Shown: positions 1 to 6,119 of the stretch, piece after piece
Layout of the letters: each line of letters begins with the position of its first letter
Numbering within the stretch: position 1 is the first letter of the stretch
Assembly: GCA_902797345.1 (NCBI GenBank)
Contig: CADBSL010000067.1
Coordinates: 1 to 6,718 of the forward strand
Reading direction: 5' to 3'
DNA from: an uncultured Eubacteriales bacterium
Lineage (GTDB): Bacteria; Bacillota; Clostridia; Peptostreptococcales; Anaerovoracaceae
DNA length: 6,718 nucleotides
Made by a program: the position numbers and the translations under genes
Notes under the pieces: generated by a model
Told to the model about the DNA's origin: nothing
Seen by the model: the letters and a program-made list of their open reading frames with translations, nothing else
Databases searched by the model: none

Positions 1-2141
1 GCCTCATACAGCAGGCTGAGGATGATGTTGTTGATGCAGACGCTCTTCCCGGAACCGGTGGTCCCGGCGATGAGCAGGTGCGGCATCGCCTTCAGGTCCG
101 CCACGATGGGGTTGCCGGAAATGTCTCTTCCCACTGCAAAGGTGATCTTCGACTTGCTCTTTTTGAATTCGGAGGAGTCGATGATCTCCCGCAGGAGAAC
201 CGGCTTTTTCTTATCGTTTTCGATCTCGATCCCAACGGCAGCCTTGCCGGGGATCGGTGCTTCCATTCGGATGCTCTTCGCCCGCAGGTTCAGAGCGATA
301 TCGTTTTCCAGTCCCACGATCTTGGAGACTTTCACACCGGTGGCGGGCTGGACTTCAAACCGGGTCACGGAGGGACCCATATCCACCTTCACCACCTTGG
401 CATTGACGCCGAAACTCTGGAGGGTCTGCTCCAGCACTTCACCCTGTCTGAGGGCTACACGGCTCTCGCTGTCGCTGCGGACAGGCGCCGGGTTTTTCAG
501 GAGTTCGATGGGCGGGAACCGGTATTCCTGGACCGGCTTGGTCTCTCCGACCGCCGCCACTTCTTCTTTCATCTTTTCCACGCCGTCGGACAGCTCATTG
601 TTGTCCATGACCTTCCGGCGCAGCTGTTTCTTCGGGGCAGGAGTCTCTTCCCGGGGTCCTTCTTCCGGTCCCACCGGTGTTTTCTCCGTGCCCAGGTGCC
701 CAAGGTCTTCCGGCAGCCCGGTCATTTTTACCTGACCGTCTTCCCCCACGGTCTCATCCATCTCGCGAATGAATTCCTCCGTGGACATTTCTTCGATATC
801 CGGTTCCGGTTCGGGCTCAACCCGGAGTTCTTCCGGTTTCGGCGCATCGCCGGCCCGGTAGACCAGCGCGGAATCGAAGTGGTCGCCGTCGCCGCTCTTT
901 TCCGGGATCACATCCAGAGCTGGCGGCTTGTCGAACATCCCCAGGATCGCTGCCACGGAGAAATCTTCGACTTCTTCGTTTTCCGGATCCGGAGCTGAGA
1001 AATCATCCGCCCGGCGGGCTTCCGCTTTCCGCCAGCGGCGGCGGGCTTCCCGCTCTTCCACGGAAGGCACCCGGTAGGCTTCGTCGGCGCCGTCCAGACC
1101 ATAGGAGGTCCGGCCGGTCCGTTCTCTCTTCATGGCTGCCTCCGCCCGGGCTTTCGCCAGAGCTTCCGCCTCCGCCTTCTTTTTCTCATGCTCTTCTTTA
1201 TCCGGCAGGTCCTTCGGATCTAAACGGGTGATATCATCCTGTTCCGAGAACAGTTCCTTTTCATCCTGTTTGAGATACCCCAGGATCTTTTCCTTGCTGA
1301 AGGGTAATTTTCTTTTCTTTTCTTTCATTTCCGTTTGCTCCTGGGACTGTTCGCGGTATTCCGCCACAGCCTCTTCAAAATCCTTCGGGTCGATGTAATA
1401 CTGTCCGTTTTCATCGTGCCCGATCTCCTGAGCCATCCGCTCGTTATGTTTTTCTGTCCGGGCTTCCTTCCGTTCGCCCATCTTATCCGCAAACCATCCC
1501 AAAGGCTTGTTCACCGCCAGGATCAGGGTGATGATCATGAACAGCACCGTCACGATGTACGCGCCGGCCTTCCCGATCAGCCGGGACAGGAAGTAGGCGA
1601 TGGACATGCCGATCAGGCCGCCCCCTTCACCCTGTGCGCCGTCCTCGAACACATTTCTCAGCCAGCTGCCGTCAAAGGCGATCCGGGAAAGGTCATCCAG
1701 GTGCCCCACCGCATAAAACGTGGTCATCAAAATGAAGAACAGCGTCAGCAAAACCACTTTTTTTGCCAGGCTCCCTCTTCCGGGATTGTTCAGGATCAAC
1801 AGGAAACTGAGGATCAGAACATAGAAAGGAAGGAGATATCCCGGGTACCCGAAAAGCCCCAGGACCAGTCCGCTGATCCCCTGGCCGACGATGCCGGTGA
1901 GACCGGTGTACATGGTGAGGATCAGGAACAAGCTGACCGCGATGAGGACCGCTGCTAAGATCGCCCGGTTCTTCTTTTCTTCCCGGCGCATGACCGTGTC
2001 CAGTCTCGCCCGGGCTTCCGCACTCATCTTCGTGTTCTTGCTGCCGGATTTCTTCGTTGTATTCTTGTTTTTCGACCCCGGGGGTCTGCCCCGGCGTTTG
2101 GGTTCGGAACCCTTCTTTGTGGTTTTCTTCTGCTGCGGCAT
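1..2141 (-). CDS. ftsK: FtsK/SpoIIIE-family DNA translocase, N-terminal 713 residues (C-terminus beyond window)
   Basis: Membrane-anchored ATPase that pumps double-stranded DNA through the closing division septum. The ATG at 2141-2139 follows an AAGGAGG ribosome binding site with a 5-base gap. Residues 1-59 are basic and cytoplasmic, with an AT-hook-like stretch (KRRGRPPGSKNK, 15-26). Hydrophobic segments at about 60-82, 84-117, 128-146 and 175-210 fit the usual four-helix FtsK membrane domain. Residues 214-539 form a long charged linker, including an Ala/Glu/Lys-rich probable helix at 315-342 and a PEPEPD run. The motor's alpha subdomain begins near YRFPPIELLKNP (from 540), and Walker A GTTGSGKS lies at 693-700. 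Walker B and the DNA-reading gamma domain lie outside the window. By comparison with B. subtilis SpoIIIE, roughly 320 residues are missing, giving a protein of about 1,000 residues (inference). The transmembrane domain argues against the soluble SftA type. It lies directly downstream of uppP and is probably cotranscribed with it. The reading frame is intact to the window edge. Confidence 0.96.
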   Translation of the reverse strand, partial: MPQQKKTTKKGSEPKRRGRPPGSKNKNTTKKSGSKNTKMSAEARARLDTVMRREEKKNRAILAAVLIAVSLFLILTMYTGLTGIVGQGISGLVLGLFGYPGYLLPFYVLILSFLLILNNPGRGSLAKKVVLLTLFFILMTTFYAVGHLDDLSRIAFDGSWLRNVFEDGAQGEGGGLIGMSIAYFLSRLIGKAGAYIVTVLFMIITLILAVNKPLGWFADKMGERKEARTEKHNERMAQEIGHDENGQYYIDPKDFEEAVAEYREQSQEQTEMKEKKRKLPFSKEKILGYLKQDEKELFSEQDDITRLDPKDLPDKEEHEKKKAEAEALAKARAEAAMKRERTGRTSYGLDGADEAYRVPSVEEREARRRWRKAEARRADDFSAPDPENEEVEDFSVAAILGMFDKPPALDVIPEKSGDGDHFDSALVYRAGDAPKPEELRVEPEPEPDIEEMSTEEFIREMDETVGEDGQVKMTGLPEDLGHLGTEKTPVGPEEGPREETPAPKKQLRRKVMDNNELSDGVEKMKEEVAAVGETKPVQEYRFPPIELLKNPAPVRSDSESRVALRQGEVLEQTLQSFGVNAKVVKVDMGPSVTRFEVQPATGVKVSKIVGLENDIALNLRAKSIRMEAPIPGKAAVGIEIENDKKKPVLLREIIDSSEFKKSKSKITFAVGRDISGNPIVADLKAMPHLLIAGTTGSGKSVCINNIILSLLYE

Positions 2142-2146
2142 AAATG

Positions 2147-2153
2147 CCTCCTT
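2147..2153 (-). promoter_or_regulatory. Ribosome binding site of ftsK
   Basis: AAGGAGG on the minus strand, 5 bases before the ftsK ATG. It sits in the 15-base gap after the uppP stop codon (2159-2157), so termination on uppP and initiation on ftsK happen close together, which favours translational coupling. Confidence 0.85.
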
Positions 2154-2156
2154 ATC

Positions 2157-2996
2157 CTACAGGATGCCCATGGTGGCCAGCACGATCACCAGCACACCGA
2201 CAGCCCATGTATAAAACGAGAAAATGACGAGGGATTTCTTCGTCACGATATTGATCATCCATTTGATGGCGATGACGCCGGATACAAAGGAGATCGCCAC
2301 GCCCAGGATCAGTGCGATCATGGACACGCCTGCCATCCCCTGGCTCATCGCATTCTTCAGTTCCAAAATGCCGGAAGCTGCGATCGGCGGGATAGACATC
2401 AGAAACGCGAATTTCACCGCCAGCGGCCGGTTGATCTTGCACAGAAGACCGCCCACCAGTGTCGACCCGGACCGGGAGATCCCCGGTGCGATGGCTACGG
2501 ACTGGCACAGTCCGATAAAGAAAGCATCCCGGAACCGCATTCCGTAGACCGTCTTTTTCCCCTTGCCGATCCGTTCCACGATGAACAGACAGGTCCCGGT
2601 GATCAAAAGTCCGATGCCCACGAAGATCATCTTCGTAAACAGGGATTCAAACAGATCCGAGAACAGGAACCCGATCAGTCCCGTGGGGATGGCGGAGATG
2701 ATGATCATCACGCCCAGCCGCCGGGTGGGGTTCTTGTTGATCTGAAGACTCTTGGTCTGTCCCAGGTCCTTCAGAGTTGCGAAAAACTCCTTCACCAGCT
2801 CCACGATGTCTTTCCAGTACATCACGAACACCGATGCCAGCGTTCCCATGTGGAGCATCGCTGCAAAAAACAGGACGTTGTTTTCGTCCACGTTCAAAAT
2901 ATTCTCAAAGATCGCCAGATGGCCGGAGCTGCTCACCGGCAGAAACTCCGTCAACCCCTGGATCAACCCTAAAACAATGGCTTGAAATGTATTCAA
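2157..2996 (-). CDS. uppP: Undecaprenyl-diphosphate phosphatase (UppP/BacA family)
   Basis: Integral membrane enzyme that removes one phosphate from undecaprenyl diphosphate, regenerating the lipid carrier for peptidoglycan and other envelope polymers. Overproduction of this family gives bacitracin resistance. The protein is 279 residues, normal for the family, and mostly hydrophobic. The first signature lies at residues 13-27 (QGLTEFLPVSSSGHL): Q13 and E17 form the (E/Q)xxxE motif, with S23 and H26 following. The second signature, PGISRSGST, lies at 171-179, where R175 matches the essential arginine of E. coli UppP. I chose the TTG start at 2996 because GGGAGG lies 8 bases before it and the protein then begins at the usual place. 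An in-frame TTG at 3020 would add eight polar residues and lacks a ribosome binding site. It has its own promoter after the hslO terminator and is followed 15 bases later by ftsK. Confidence 0.96.
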   Translation of the reverse strand: MNTFQAIVLGLIQGLTEFLPVSSSGHLAIFENILNVDENNVLFFAAMLHMGTLASVFVMYWKDIVELVKEFFATLKDLGQTKSLQINKNPTRRLGVMIIISAIPTGLIGFLFSDLFESLFTKMIFVGIGLLITGTCLFIVERIGKGKKTVYGMRFRDAFFIGLCQSVAIAPGISRSGSTLVGGLLCKINRPLAVKFAFLMSIPPIAASGILELKNAMSQGMAGVSMIALILGVAISFVSGVIAIKWMINIVTKKSLVIFSFYTWAVGVLVIVLATMGIL

Positions 2997-3004
2997 TTTC
3001 TCTT

Positions 3005-3010
3005 CCTCCC
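3005..3010 (-). promoter_or_regulatory. Ribosome binding site fixing the uppP TTG start
   Basis: GGGAGG on the minus strand, 8 bases before TTG 2996-2994. It lies inside the longer reading frame that opens at TTG 3020, so it argues for the shorter 279-residue protein. Confidence 0.8.
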
Positions 3011-3036
3011 GTCTTGTCAAAAAATTTCGCCATAAT

Positions 3037-3045
3037 ATTATACCA
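3037..3045 (-). promoter_or_regulatory. Extended -10 promoter of uppP-ftsK
   Basis: On the minus strand TGG (3045-3043) runs directly into a perfect TATAAT (3042-3037), giving a TGnTATAAT extended -10. The DNA 17-19 bases upstream falls in the hslO terminator and offers no convincing -35, as is common for extended -10 promoters. The expected transcript start near 3030 leaves a leader of about 34 bases before the uppP TTG at 2996, which includes the ribosome binding site. Confidence 0.72.
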
Positions 3046-3052
3046 CAAAACG

Positions 3053-3082
3053 AAAAAAAGAGCGAACAATATCCGCTCTTTT
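3053..3082 (-). terminator. Rho-independent terminator after hslO
   Basis: On the minus strand, AAAAGAGCG (3082-3074 paired with 3064-3056) forms a 9-bp stem with a 9-base loop (3073-3065). The downstream arm runs into seven consecutive T residues (3059-3053). It starts 42 bases beyond the hslO stop. The opposite strand carries the same stem but only four T residues, and no plus-strand gene ends here, so I assign it to hslO. Confidence 0.82.
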
Positions 3083-3124
3083 CCGCCTTGATTTATGAAT
3101 TTTTTATGATAATTTGCTCCGGAT

Positions 3125-4021
3125 TCAGATCTGCGCCAGCAGCTTCTGCAGTTCTTCCTTATTGAACCGGTAATGGCTCCGGCAGAAATGGCAGACCAGT
3201 TCCGCTTCCCCGTCTTCGTCGATGATCTCCTGCAGGTCTTTCTTTCCGATGCTGATCAGGGCCCGCTCCATCCGTTCCCGGGAGCAGTCGCATTTCAATT
3301 CCGGGTGGGTGGTGGTCTCGATCTTCATGGGGATCCCGTTGAAGATCTTCTTGTGGACCTCATAAATGTCCTCGCTCTCTTCCATCAGCGCCGTCAGAGA
3401 CTTCAGCTTGCTGATCTTCGCCTCCAGTTCCCGAAGCACGTCCTCCGCCGGATCCGGCATCACCTGGACGATGAGTCCGCCGGCTTCCTTCACGGTGTAA
3501 TCCACGTCCACCAGCACGCCCAAAGCCACTGCTGTGGACTGCTGTTCCGACACGGAGAAATATTTCGTCACATCCTCGGCGATCTCGCCGGAGACCAGGG
3601 GGCACTGTCCCACATAGGGTTCCTTGAGCCCCATATCCCGGACGACGGTGATGCTGCCGTCGGTGCCCACGGCACCCCCCACGTCCAGCTTGCCCTGCGG
3701 ATTCAGAGGCAGGTCCACCGTGGGATTGATCATATAGGCCTTTACATTGCCTGAACCGGTAGCCACCGCCGTGATCTTCCCGGCTGGTCCGCCGCCGTTG
3801 ATGCTCAGAGTCAGCCGGTCGCTTTCGTCCTGCTGCATCATCCCCATCAGGGACGCCGCTGCCGCCGTCCGTCCCAGCACCGCTGTGGCCGTCGGGGTGG
3901 AATCATTGATCTTCCGCAGATCCTCCACCATCTTCGTCAGGTCTCCCAGAAACACCCGGAATGTCCCGGAGGAATCCATGGATCTCAGCACCGTATTTTG
4001 CTCTCTATGTTTTTCATTCAT
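3125..4021 (-). CDS. hslO: Redox-regulated molecular chaperone Hsp33
   Basis: Cytoplasmic holdase chaperone. It is inactive while zinc is bound by four reduced cysteines; oxidation releases zinc, unfolds the C-terminal part and exposes the client-binding surface. The protein is 298 residues, against about 290 for E. coli and B. subtilis Hsp33. The zinc cysteines are visible as C244-x-C246 and C277-x-x-C280, with the same 31-residue offset between pairs as the E. coli protein (C234 to C265). The N-terminal domain shows family-like segments such as VLGRTAAAASLMG near residue 48 and GGGPAGKI near 76. I chose the ATG at 4021 because an AGAGGA ribosome binding site lies 8 bases upstream. The in-frame ATGs at 4048 and 4045 would sit almost at the predicted transcript start. 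It is transcribed alone: divergent from asd and closed by a terminator. Confidence 0.96.
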   Translation of the reverse strand: MNEKHREQNTVLRSMDSSGTFRVFLGDLTKMVEDLRKINDSTPTATAVLGRTAAAASLMGMMQQDESDRLTLSINGGGPAGKITAVATGSGNVKAYMINPTVDLPLNPQGKLDVGGAVGTDGSITVVRDMGLKEPYVGQCPLVSGEIAEDVTKYFSVSEQQSTAVALGVLVDVDYTVKEAGGLIVQVMPDPAEDVLRELEAKISKLKSLTALMEESEDIYEVHKKIFNGIPMKIETTTHPELKCDCSRERMERALISIGKKDLQEIIDEDGEAELVCHFCRSHYRFNKEELQKLLAQI

Positions 4022-4029
4022 GACTGTTG

Positions 4030-4035
4030 TCCTCT
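4030..4035 (-). promoter_or_regulatory. Ribosome binding site fixing the hslO start
   Basis: AGAGGA on the minus strand, 8 bases before ATG 4021-4019. It lies inside the longer frame opening at 4048, and so supports the 298-residue rather than the 307-residue protein. Confidence 0.75.
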
Positions 4036-4057
4036 TTTCTATCATCATTACCCATCT

Positions 4058-4086
4058 ATTTTATGATTTACCTCTCTTCCTGTCAA
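4058..4086 (-). promoter_or_regulatory. Sigma-A-type promoter of hslO
   Basis: On the minus strand, a perfect -35 TTGACA (4086-4081), a 17-base spacer and -10 TAAAAT (4063-4058). The expected transcript start is near 4051, giving a leader of about 30 bases before the ATG at 4021. Confidence 0.82.
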
Positions 4087-4088
4087 AT

Positions 4089-4102
4089 AATTTTGCAGAA
4101 TT
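4089..4102. repeat. Near-palindrome between the divergent -35 boxes (possible operator)
   Basis: AATTTTGCAGAATT matches its own reverse complement at 12 of 14 positions. Two further flanking base pairs also match (4086-4087 against 4104-4105), across one mismatched pair. Its axis falls between 4095 and 4096, within one base of the midpoint of the two -35 boxes (4081-4086 and 4104-4109). A regulator bound here could touch both promoters. AT-rich DNA produces such symmetry by chance fairly often, so the role is an inference. Confidence 0.35.
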
Positions 4103-4103
4103 G

Positions 4104-4132
4104 TTGAAATCTTTCACTATATTAGGTAAAAT
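4104..4132 (+). promoter_or_regulatory. Sigma-A-type promoter of the asd-dapA-dapB operon
   Basis: -35 TTGAAA (4104-4109), a 17-base spacer and -10 TAAAAT (4127-4132). The expected transcript start near 4139 gives an AT-rich leader of about 60 bases. That is too short for a lysine riboswitch, and I see no terminator-like hairpin with a T-run in it. A weak 7-bp AT stem (4145-4151 with 4168-4174) is the only pairing noticed. Confidence 0.75.
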
Positions 4133-4200
4133 GAAGTTTATGAGTAAACAATTCAAAACATAGTTCTTTGTTTAATTTACATATAGGAGAGTGATATACT

Positions 4201-5202
4201 ATGAAGAAACCAAATCTCGCCATCGTCGGTGCTACCGGACTGGTGGGCAGCACCTTCCTGCAGGTCCTGGAAGAAGTGGACTTCCCCTTTGACAACCTGT
4301 ACCTGATGGCATCCGCCAAATCCGCCGGAAAAGTCGTGACCTTCAAGGGGAAAGACTATGTGGTGGAAGAACTGAACGAACACTCCTTCGATAAGGATAT
4401 CGATATCGCGCTGTTCTCCGCCGGCGGAGATACCAGCAAAAAATACGCACCCATTGCAGCTGCTCACGGCGTCACCGTCGTGGACAACAGCAGCGCCTGG
4501 AGAATGGACCCGGAAGTGCCTCTGGTGGTCCCGGAAGTCAACCCCCAGGACATCGCCTGGAACAAGGGCATCATCGCCAACCCGAACTGCTCCACCATCC
4601 AGGCCATGGTGCCGCTGAAACCGCTGCATGACAGATATAAGATCAAAAGAGTGGTCTACACCACCTTCCAAGCCGTTTCCGGAAGCGGTCTGAAGGGCAT
4701 CGAAGACCTGAAGCAGGGGCTGGACGGAAACGACCGCTGTGTCGCTTATCCCCACCCCATCGCCGGCAACTGCCTGCCCCACATCGACGTGTTCACCGAA
4801 AACGGATACACCAAGGAAGAGATGAAGATGGTCAACGAGACCAAGAAGATCTTAGGGGACGACAGCATCCAGGTCACAGCCACCACCGTCCGGGTACCGG
4901 TGTTCTCCTGCCACAGCGAGTCCATCAACCTGGAATTCGAAAAGCCCTATGAACTGGAAGATGTGAAAAAAATCCTGGCCAATGCCCCGGGACTGCACCT
5001 GGTGGACGACCCGGAAAACAACGAATATCCTCTGGCCAGAGACGTGGCCGGAAAGAACGATGTCTATGTGGGCAGAGTCCGCAGAGACTTCAGCGCCGAG
5101 AACGCCCTGAACATCTGGGTCGTAGCGGACAACATCCGCAAGGGCGCTGCAACCAACACCGTCCAGATCGCTCAGCTCCTGCTGAACGAGGAAGAAAAAT
5201 AA
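4201..5202 (+). CDS. asd: Aspartate-semialdehyde dehydrogenase
   Basis: Reduces aspartyl phosphate to aspartate semialdehyde with NADPH, the branch-point step toward lysine/diaminopimelate on one side and threonine and methionine on the other. The protein is 333 residues, typical of the family, and cytoplasmic. The nucleotide-binding loop GATGLVG lies at 10-16. The catalytic cysteine is C130 in NPNCST, and QAVSGSG at 157-163 follows the family pattern. R231 and H238 in the RVPVFSCHSE segment fit the substrate-binding arginine and catalytic histidine. NIRKGAATN near 311-319 is the usual C-terminal cofactor-side motif. AGGAG at 4185-4189 lies 11 bases before the ATG, slightly long but with no better in-frame start. 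It is the first gene of an operon with dapA and dapB. Arginine codons here are mostly AGA (6 of 10), unlike its neighbours. Confidence 0.97.
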   Translation: MKKPNLAIVGATGLVGSTFLQVLEEVDFPFDNLYLMASAKSAGKVVTFKGKDYVVEELNEHSFDKDIDIALFSAGGDTSKKYAPIAAAHGVTVVDNSSAWRMDPEVPLVVPEVNPQDIAWNKGIIANPNCSTIQAMVPLKPLHDRYKIKRVVYTTFQAVSGSGLKGIEDLKQGLDGNDRCVAYPHPIAGNCLPHIDVFTENGYTKEEMKMVNETKKILGDDSIQVTATTVRVPVFSCHSESINLEFEKPYELEDVKKILANAPGLHLVDDPENNEYPLARDVAGKNDVYVGRVRRDFSAENALNIWVVADNIRKGAATNTVQIAQLLLNEEEK

Positions 5203-5220
5203 TTTCTAGTGAAAACCAAT

Positions 5221-5225
5221 GGAGG
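5221..5225 (+). promoter_or_regulatory. Ribosome binding site fixing the dapA start
   Basis: GGAGG, 7 bases before ATG 5233-5235. It lies downstream of an in-frame GTG at 5209 that would add eight residues without a ribosome binding site, so the ATG is preferred. Confidence 0.85.
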
Positions 5226-5232
5226 AAATAGC

Positions 5233-6111
5233 ATGGCAATATTCAAAGGCTCCGGAGTTGCAATCGTGACTCCCCACAAGAACGGAAAAGTGGACTATGA
5301 GTCCATGGGAAATCTGGTCGAGTGGCACATCGCCGAAGGGACCGACGCCATCATCGTGTGCGGGACCACCGGAGAAGCCTCGACTTTAACCACGGAAGAA
5401 CAGATCGAAACGATCCGGTTTGTGGCCGATAAAGTTGCCAAACGGATCCCGGTGATCGCCGGGACCGGATCCAACAACACCGCCCACGCCCTGGAACTTT
5501 CTGTGGAAGCGGAGAAGGTGGGCGTCGACGGGCTCCTGAATGTGACTCCATATTACAATAAGGCGACGACAAAGGGGCTGCTGCGGCACTACACCACCAT
5601 CGCCGACAACGTGAACATCCCCATCATCCTCTACTCCGTTCCCTCCCGGACCGGGCTGAACATCACCCCGGCGGTGGCAGCGGAACTGAAAAAACACCCG
5701 AACATCCAGGGCATCAAAGAAGCCAGCGGGAACATCTCCCAGATCGTGGAGATGGCGAAGATCGTGGATGATGATTTCGATATGTACAGCGGCAACGACG
5801 ACCACGTGGTACCGGTGCTGTCCGTAGGCGGCAGCGGCGTCATCTCCACCGTGGCCAACATCGACCCGAAGAACACCCACCTGATGGTGAAGAAGTTCTT
5901 TGACGGGGACCTGAAGGGAGCTCTGGAGATCCAGCTGGCCCAAAAACACCTGATCGATGCGGTCTTCAGCGAAGTGAACCCGATCCCCATCAAAGCCGCC
6001 GTCCACCTCTTAGGGAAGTGCGAGCTGGAATACCGGCTGCCCATGTGCGAACCGGAAGAGGCCACTATCGAAAGATTGAAGAAAGAAATGCGTGAATACG
6101 GCATTTTATAG
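5233..6111 (+). CDS. dapA: 4-hydroxy-tetrahydrodipicolinate synthase
   Basis: Condenses pyruvate with aspartate semialdehyde, the product of the preceding gene, in the first committed step of diaminopimelate and lysine synthesis. It is a cytoplasmic (beta/alpha)8-barrel aldolase, normally a tetramer. The protein is 292 residues, matching the family. The Schiff-base lysine is K162 in GIKEAS. Y134 and R139 in LYSVPSRTG, T45/T46 in GTTGE and Y108 in TPYYN match the E. coli catalytic and substrate-binding residues Y133, R138, T44/T45 and Y107. The usual YNVP is YSVP here, a mild change. Residues lining the E. coli lysine-inhibition pocket are largely replaced: T54, Q57 and H85 stand where E. coli has H53, H56 and E84. 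It begins 30 bases after asd with no promoter or terminator between them. Homologous aldolases such as N-acetylneuraminate lyase are made unlikely by the motifs and context. Confidence 0.97.
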   Translation: MAIFKGSGVAIVTPHKNGKVDYESMGNLVEWHIAEGTDAIIVCGTTGEASTLTTEEQIETIRFVADKVAKRIPVIAGTGSNNTAHALELSVEAEKVGVDGLLNVTPYYNKATTKGLLRHYTTIADNVNIPIILYSVPSRTGLNITPAVAAELKKHPNIQGIKEASGNISQIVEMAKIVDDDFDMYSGNDDHVVPVLSVGGSGVISTVANIDPKNTHLMVKKFFDGDLKGALEIQLAQKHLIDAVFSEVNPIPIKAAVHLLGKCELEYRLPMCEPEEATIERLKKEMREYGIL

Positions 6112-6119
6112 GTGAAATC

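Noticed and set aside
78..998. 306-codon plus-strand open frame antisense to ftsK, and a 237-codon one at 22-735
   Set aside because: They lie fully opposite the clear FtsK frame with its Walker A. Their translations show no family motif and are rich in His, Arg and Phe as expected from reading GC-biased codons backwards.
3015..3020. Perfect TTGACA on the minus strand upstream of uppP
   Set aside because: No -10-like hexamer lies 16-18 bases downstream; that DNA is the ribosome binding site and uppP start. The match is probably chance and also creates the unlikely TTG start at 3020.
3173..3754. 193-codon plus-strand open frame inside hslO
   Set aside because: Antisense to the Hsp33 frame, whose four zinc cysteines and family length are intact. 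The translation shows no recognisable motif.
4131..4163. Ten-codon open frame with three lysines upstream of asd, as a possible leader peptide
   Set aside because: Its ATG at 4131 precedes the predicted transcript start, and the inner ATG at 4140 sits at that start with no ribosome binding site. No terminator/antiterminator hairpins follow, so attenuation is not supported.
4175..4200. TTTACA and TATACT hexamers just before asd, as a second promoter
   Set aside because: TATACT ends immediately before the asd ATG, so transcription would begin inside the gene, and the spacing to TTTACA is too short.
4133..4200. Lysine riboswitch upstream of asd
   Set aside because: The leader is about 60 bases and AT-rich. 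The L-box aptamer needs well over 150 bases with a five-helix junction, and none of its conserved pairing is visible.
5386..6006. Minus-strand open frames opposite dapA, and similar ones opposite asd (4177-4782) and dapB (6306-6689)
   Set aside because: Each covers a well-supported enzyme gene. The His/Asp/Val-rich translations match the shadow pattern of GC-rich codon bias, and I recognise no motif in them.
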